A stretch of DNA of 9,700 bases from NBML01 sp029939535 (GTDB lineage Bacteria; Desulfobacterota; Desulfobacteria; Desulfobacterales; Desulfobacteraceae), in NCBI GenBank assembly GCA_029939535.1, contig JAOZST010000144.1, forward strand, positions 1 to 9,700, given 5' to 3'. Positions 6,712-9,700 of this stretch are shown here, one piece after another (positions within the stretch are counted from its first letter, which is position 1; every line of letters starts with the position of its first letter). Under the pieces are notes generated by a model. The model searched no databases, was not told the origin of the DNA, and worked only from the letters and a program-made list of their open reading frames with translations. The translations under genes and the position numbers were made by a program.

Positions 6712-6731
6712 AGCCTTTTCTTTTTTTTACA

Positions 6732-7958
6732 TTGGTGGAGATATTGGAGCAAAATTTAATTCAGCGGGCAGTTTTTTTCTTTTTTCTTGCGCTGTTTGGC
6801 ATTGCTATTTTGCTTATGGGCAGATTAATCGCACCTTTTTTTGCCACAATCATACTTGGTATTGTTTCCACTGGAATTTTTAAGCCGGTGTTTAATGGCT
6901 TAACCCGGAGATTTTCTCCGAGAATAGCAGCTGTATTGACCTGTGCTATTATTTTTTTTGTAGTCTTTATTCCCGTTGTTTTTTTTGTGGGAATCCTGTC
7001 CAAGGAAGCACTTGTGCTTTATACCATGGCCAGGGATGCTGTTTTTTCCAACCAGCTTATCAACTTGCTTGAATCCACCCAGGCCCTTGACAAACTCAAT
7101 GATCTTCTGGCCAGTGCTGGTGTCGAAAAAGTAGTGTCCTGGAATGAACTCATCGCTCCCATTTCTGAACTTGGAAAACTGGTGGGATTTTCCCTGTTTC
7201 AGCAGGCAAGATCCATCACATCCAATGTTTTAAATCTTGTGTTTTATTTTGCCCTCATGATCATCGTGGTTTTTTACATGCTCAGGGATGGGAAAAAACT
7301 TATTCAGTATCTTTATGACCTTTCCCCTTTACAGGATGAGCATGATAGACAATTGTATGAAAAATTCAATGACATGGCAGGTGCGGTTCTTATTGGAAAC
7401 GGTCTTGGCGGGCTGATCCAGGGATGTGCAGGGGGATTGCTTTTCTGGTTTTTAGGCTTTAATTCTCCCTTTTTATGGGGAGTGATCATGGGGTTCCTGG
7501 CCTTTCTTCCCATTGTGGGAATCGGGATTGTACTCATCCCCACAGCTGTGTTCCTGATGCTGAAAACCAGCATTGGTATGGGTATCTTTGTGTTGGTATT
7601 TTATGGAATTCTCTCATGGGGCATTGAGTATATTTTTAAACCCAAGGTGGTGGGGGATCGGGTTGCCATGCACCCGCTCATTGTTTTTTTTGCCATTATA
7701 GGCGGTTTAAAAGTCTATGGTCTTTTGGGGATTATTTATGGACCTTTGATAGCCACCTTATTTCTAACCCTTGCAGATATTTATTTTTCAAGTTTTCAAT
7801 CCATGGTTGANNNNNNNNNNNNNNNNNNNNNNNNNNNNNNNNNNNNNNNNNNNNNNNNNNNNNNNNNNNNNNNNNNNNNNNNNNNNNNNNNNNNNNNNNN
7901 NNNNNNNNNNCCAGGAAAAGTTGAACCAGGGAAGGTTGAACCCGGGAAAAATATTTGA
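6732..7958 (+). CDS. AI-2E family transporter (TqsA/PerM-like permease), interrupted by gap 3
   Basis: A polytopic inner-membrane permease of the AI-2E/UPF0118 family, whose members export or exchange small molecules (autoinducer-2, or Na+/H+ in some). Visible landmarks: N-terminal paired helices (about 11-55), a third and longer helix region (65-92), a soluble stretch (95-155), and a C-terminal bundle with FLPIVGIGIVLIP and the family signature FKPKVVGDRVAMHPL...GLLGIIYGPLIATL. About 360 residues are read before the gap, so the membrane core is essentially complete. The start is uncertain: an in-frame TAG lies at 6711 and only TTG 6732, GTG 6735 or TTG 6744 precede the first helix, none with a well-spaced ribosome-binding site. 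Beyond gap 3 the tail reads as PGKVE repeats and stops at 7956-7958. The substrate cannot be deduced. A hairpin/T-run lies just upstream. Confidence 0.85.
   Translation: MVEILEQNLIQRAVFFFFLALFGIAILLMGRLIAPFFATIILGIVSTGIFKPVFNGLTRRFSPRIAAVLTCAIIFFVVFIPVVFFVGILSKEALVLYTMARDAVFSNQLINLLESTQALDKLNDLLASAGVEKVVSWNELIAPISELGKLVGFSLFQQARSITSNVLNLVFYFALMIIVVFYMLRDGKKLIQYLYDLSPLQDEHDRQLYEKFNDMAGAVLIGNGLGGLIQGCAGGLLFWFLGFNSPFLWGVIMGFLAFLPIVGIGIVLIPTAVFLMLKTSIGMGIFVLVFYGILSWGIEYIFKPKVVGDRVAMHPLIVFFAIIGGLKVYGLLGIIYGPLIATLFLTLADIYFSSFQSMVXXXXXXXXXXXXXXXXXXXXXXXXXXXXXXXXXXPGKVEPGKVEPGKNI
7811..7910. other. Assembly gap 3 (100 N)
   Basis: A third run of exactly 100 N, in the C-terminal tail of the permease gene and directly followed by 15-bp tandem repeats. 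The repeat itself may have broken the assembly. Confidence 0.95.
7911..7955 (+). repeat. 15-bp tandem repeat encoding PGKVE units
   Basis: Three units are visible: CCAGGAAAAGTTGAA, CCAGGGAAGGTTGAA and a diverged third, CCCGGGAAAAATATT. The two differences between units 1 and 2 (GGA/GGG, AAA/AAG) and the first one in unit 3 (CCA/CCC) are all third-position synonymous in the PGKVE frame. This supports that reading frame. More copies probably lie in the gap. Confidence 0.7.
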
Positions 7959-8004
7959 GCATGCAAACGGGTTTAAAGAAAATTAATTTGGAGTTGTAAC
8001 TTTG

Positions 8005-9700
8005 ATGATTCAAACAGACAATACTATGACCAGTATCGAGAAGGAAATGAAACAATCCTATCTCGAATATGCAATGAGTGTTATTATCGGAAGAGCTCTT
8101 CCCGATGTCAGGGACGGGCTTAAACCTGTTCATCGCCGTTCATTGTATGCCATGCAGCAGGTACGGAATGACTGGAATAAACCCTATAAAAAATCTGCCC
8201 GCATTGTCGGTGATGTCATGGGTAAGTATCATCCCCATGGTGATTCTGCTATTTATGATACCATTGTCCGTATGGCCCAGGATTTTTCATTGAGATATAC
8301 CCTGGTGGACGGCCAGGGAAACTTCGGGTCAGTGGACGGTGATTCTCCGGCAGCAATGAGGTATACGGAAATCCGCATGCGCAAGCTTTCCCACCAGATG
8401 CTTGCAGACCTTGAAAAAGAAACAGTGGATTTCATTCCTAATTATGATGAAACCCTGGAAGAACCAGCTGTCTTGCCAACCAAGTTTCCTGCTCTGCTTG
8501 TTAACGGGTCTTCGGGAATTGCCGTTGGCATGACCACAAATATACCTCCCCACAATATCAGGGAAGTCATTGATGGGCTAAAGGCTCTCATAGATAATCC
8601 CGACATTGGTATCCGAGAACTGATGGAATATATACCAGGCCCTGATTTTCCAACCTCTGGTCATATCTACGGTACCAAGGGAATATACGAGGCCTATAGC
8701 ACGGGTCGCGGCATTATTACCGTCCGTGCCAGGGTTGAGGTTGAGGAAAACAAAAAAACAGGCCAGGAAACCATTGTTGTTACAGAGCTTCCCTACCAGG
8801 TCAACAAGGCAAAGGTAGTGGAAAAAATAGCCGAACTTATGCGGGATAAGGTGATTACAGGTGCTTCCTTTGTCCGGGACGAATCAGATCGTGATGGCAT
8901 GAGAATAGCGGTTGGTCTCAAGCGGGACCAGTATGCGGAAGTGGTGATTAATCAGCTGTACAAGCATACAAATATGCAGACAAGCTTTGGTATTATTTCC
9001 CTGGCTGTTGTCAATAACCGGCCGGAACTGCTGACCCTTAAAGAGATTCTTAATCATTTTATTACCCATAGAAAAAATGTGATTATCCGGAGGACCCGGT
9101 TTGATCTTCGCAAGGCCGAAGAGCGGGCCCATATCCTGGAAGGCTTGAAAATTGCCCTGGACAATCTTGATCAGGTGGTGGCATTGATCCGTGCTTCCTC
9201 TTCGCCGGAGGAGGCAAAAAACGGCTTAATAGAAACCTTCAGCCTCACATCCATCCAGGCCCAGGCCATACTTGACATGAGGCTCCAGAGGCTTACCGGC
9301 CTGGAAAGGGAAAAAATAAATACAGAATATAATGCCCTGCTCAAGGATATTGCCTGGTTTAACGAGATTCTTTCCAGCGAAACCGTGGTTAAAGGGTTAA
9401 TCAAGGATGAGCTCATTGAACTTGATGAAGAGTTCGGTGATGCCCGTCGTACAAAAATTGTTGAAAGTACTGCAGCCATCAGCATTGAAGATCTGATTGC
9501 CCAGGAGGACATGGTGGTGACGGTGAGCAGGAGCGGGTATATTAAACGAAATCCCATCACACTTTATGCAAGCCAGCACAGGGGTGGCAAGGGCAAGACT
9601 GCCATGGGAACAAAATCAGATGATTTTGTAGAGCATCTGTTTGTTGCCTCCACCCATGCCACGTTTTTGTTTATTACCAATTTTGGAAAGGTTTACCAGT
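8005..9700 (+). CDS. gyrA: DNA gyrase subunit A (N-terminal 565 residues, runs off the window)
   Basis: The breakage-reunion subunit of the type IIA topoisomerase that introduces negative supercoils. The winged-helix/tower domain is complete: catalytic Tyr120 in AAMRYTEIRM, the region GDVMGKYHPHGDSAIYDTIVRM, the coiled-coil stretch around 365-455, and the DMRLQRLTGLE exit gate. The C-terminal wrapping domain starts near 500. The quinolone-determining residues (Ser81 and Asp85, equivalent to E. coli Ser83 and Asp87) are the sensitive type. The GyrA-box reads QHRGGKG (524-530) where QRRGGKG is usual; presence of a box marks GyrA rather than ParC. The ATG at 8005 is preferred; a TTG at 8002 is in frame and slightly better spaced from GGAG at 7990-7993. 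It follows the permease stop by 46 bp with no clear promoter between. Confidence 0.96.
   Translation, partial: MIQTDNTMTSIEKEMKQSYLEYAMSVIIGRALPDVRDGLKPVHRRSLYAMQQVRNDWNKPYKKSARIVGDVMGKYHPHGDSAIYDTIVRMAQDFSLRYTLVDGQGNFGSVDGDSPAAMRYTEIRMRKLSHQMLADLEKETVDFIPNYDETLEEPAVLPTKFPALLVNGSSGIAVGMTTNIPPHNIREVIDGLKALIDNPDIGIRELMEYIPGPDFPTSGHIYGTKGIYEAYSTGRGIITVRARVEVEENKKTGQETIVVTELPYQVNKAKVVEKIAELMRDKVITGASFVRDESDRDGMRIAVGLKRDQYAEVVINQLYKHTNMQTSFGIISLAVVNNRPELLTLKEILNHFITHRKNVIIRRTRFDLRKAEERAHILEGLKIALDNLDQVVALIRASSSPEEAKNGLIETFSLTSIQAQAILDMRLQRLTGLEREKINTEYNALLKDIAWFNEILSSETVVKGLIKDELIELDEEFGDARRTKIVESTAAISIEDLIAQEDMVVTVSRSGYIKRNPITLYASQHRGGKGKTAMGTKSDDFVEHLFVASTHATFLFITNFGKVYQ

Noticed and set aside
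1..9700. CRISPR array, tRNA, rRNA, insertion sequence or phage elements
   Set aside because: No regularly spaced repeats, cloverleaf, rRNA-like sequence, transposase motifs or terminal inverted repeats were seen outside the gaps.

Overview
The window is a 9.7 kb piece of a draft bacterial scaffold. The genes are close-packed, GC content is moderate, and three runs of exactly 100 N (1230-1329, 2962-3061, 7811-7910) look like assembly placeholders. Gene content (RarA, two thiolase-family proteins, an AI-2E-type permease, GyrA) and protein style suggest a strictly anaerobic deltaproteobacterium of the Desulfobacteraceae type (Desulfobacterota). This is inferred from family resemblance read by eye, not from a search.

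Layout. Left edge to 818 (+): C-terminal 60% of the AAA+ recombination factor RarA. 846-3285 (-), convergent with rarA: one large multidomain gene, interrupted by two gaps and one frameshift. It encodes an N-terminal zinc ribbon, a degenerate Ser/Thr-kinase-like domain, one membrane helix, a trypsin/HtrA-like protease domain with an intact His-Asp-Ser triad, and a TPR-like C-terminus. 3428-4948 (-): a catalytically degenerate thiolase-like protein with an extra C-terminal domain (TLP1 type). 4949-5094: a divergent promoter region carrying a perfect 9-bp inverted repeat with a TATAAT box on each strand. 5095-6381 (+): a complete acetyl-CoA acetyltransferase with all catalytic residues and an unusual 37-residue N-terminal insertion. 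6479-6634 (+): a 51-residue hydrophobic small protein. 6655-6711: a strong hairpin followed by a T-run. 6732-7958 (+): an AI-2E family permease whose tail holds 15-bp repeats at the edge of a gap. 8005 to the right edge (+): the gyrase A subunit, first 565 residues.

How they fit together. The active thiolase and the inactive thiolase-like protein face each other across a shared, probably co-regulated promoter, as expected of an acyl-CoA or fatty-acid metabolism locus. The pseudokinase-protease looks like a membrane-spanning sensor or quality-control protein, with a cytoplasmic zinc ribbon and pseudokinase and an extracytoplasmic protease and TPR part. It has its own good promoter just downstream of the thiolase-like gene. 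RarA and GyrA are housekeeping flanks.

The most interesting items are the zinc-ribbon/pseudokinase/protease/TPR fusion, the (AAAAT)2 duplication that knocks it out of frame, the palindromic divergent promoter, and the unlisted small membrane protein.
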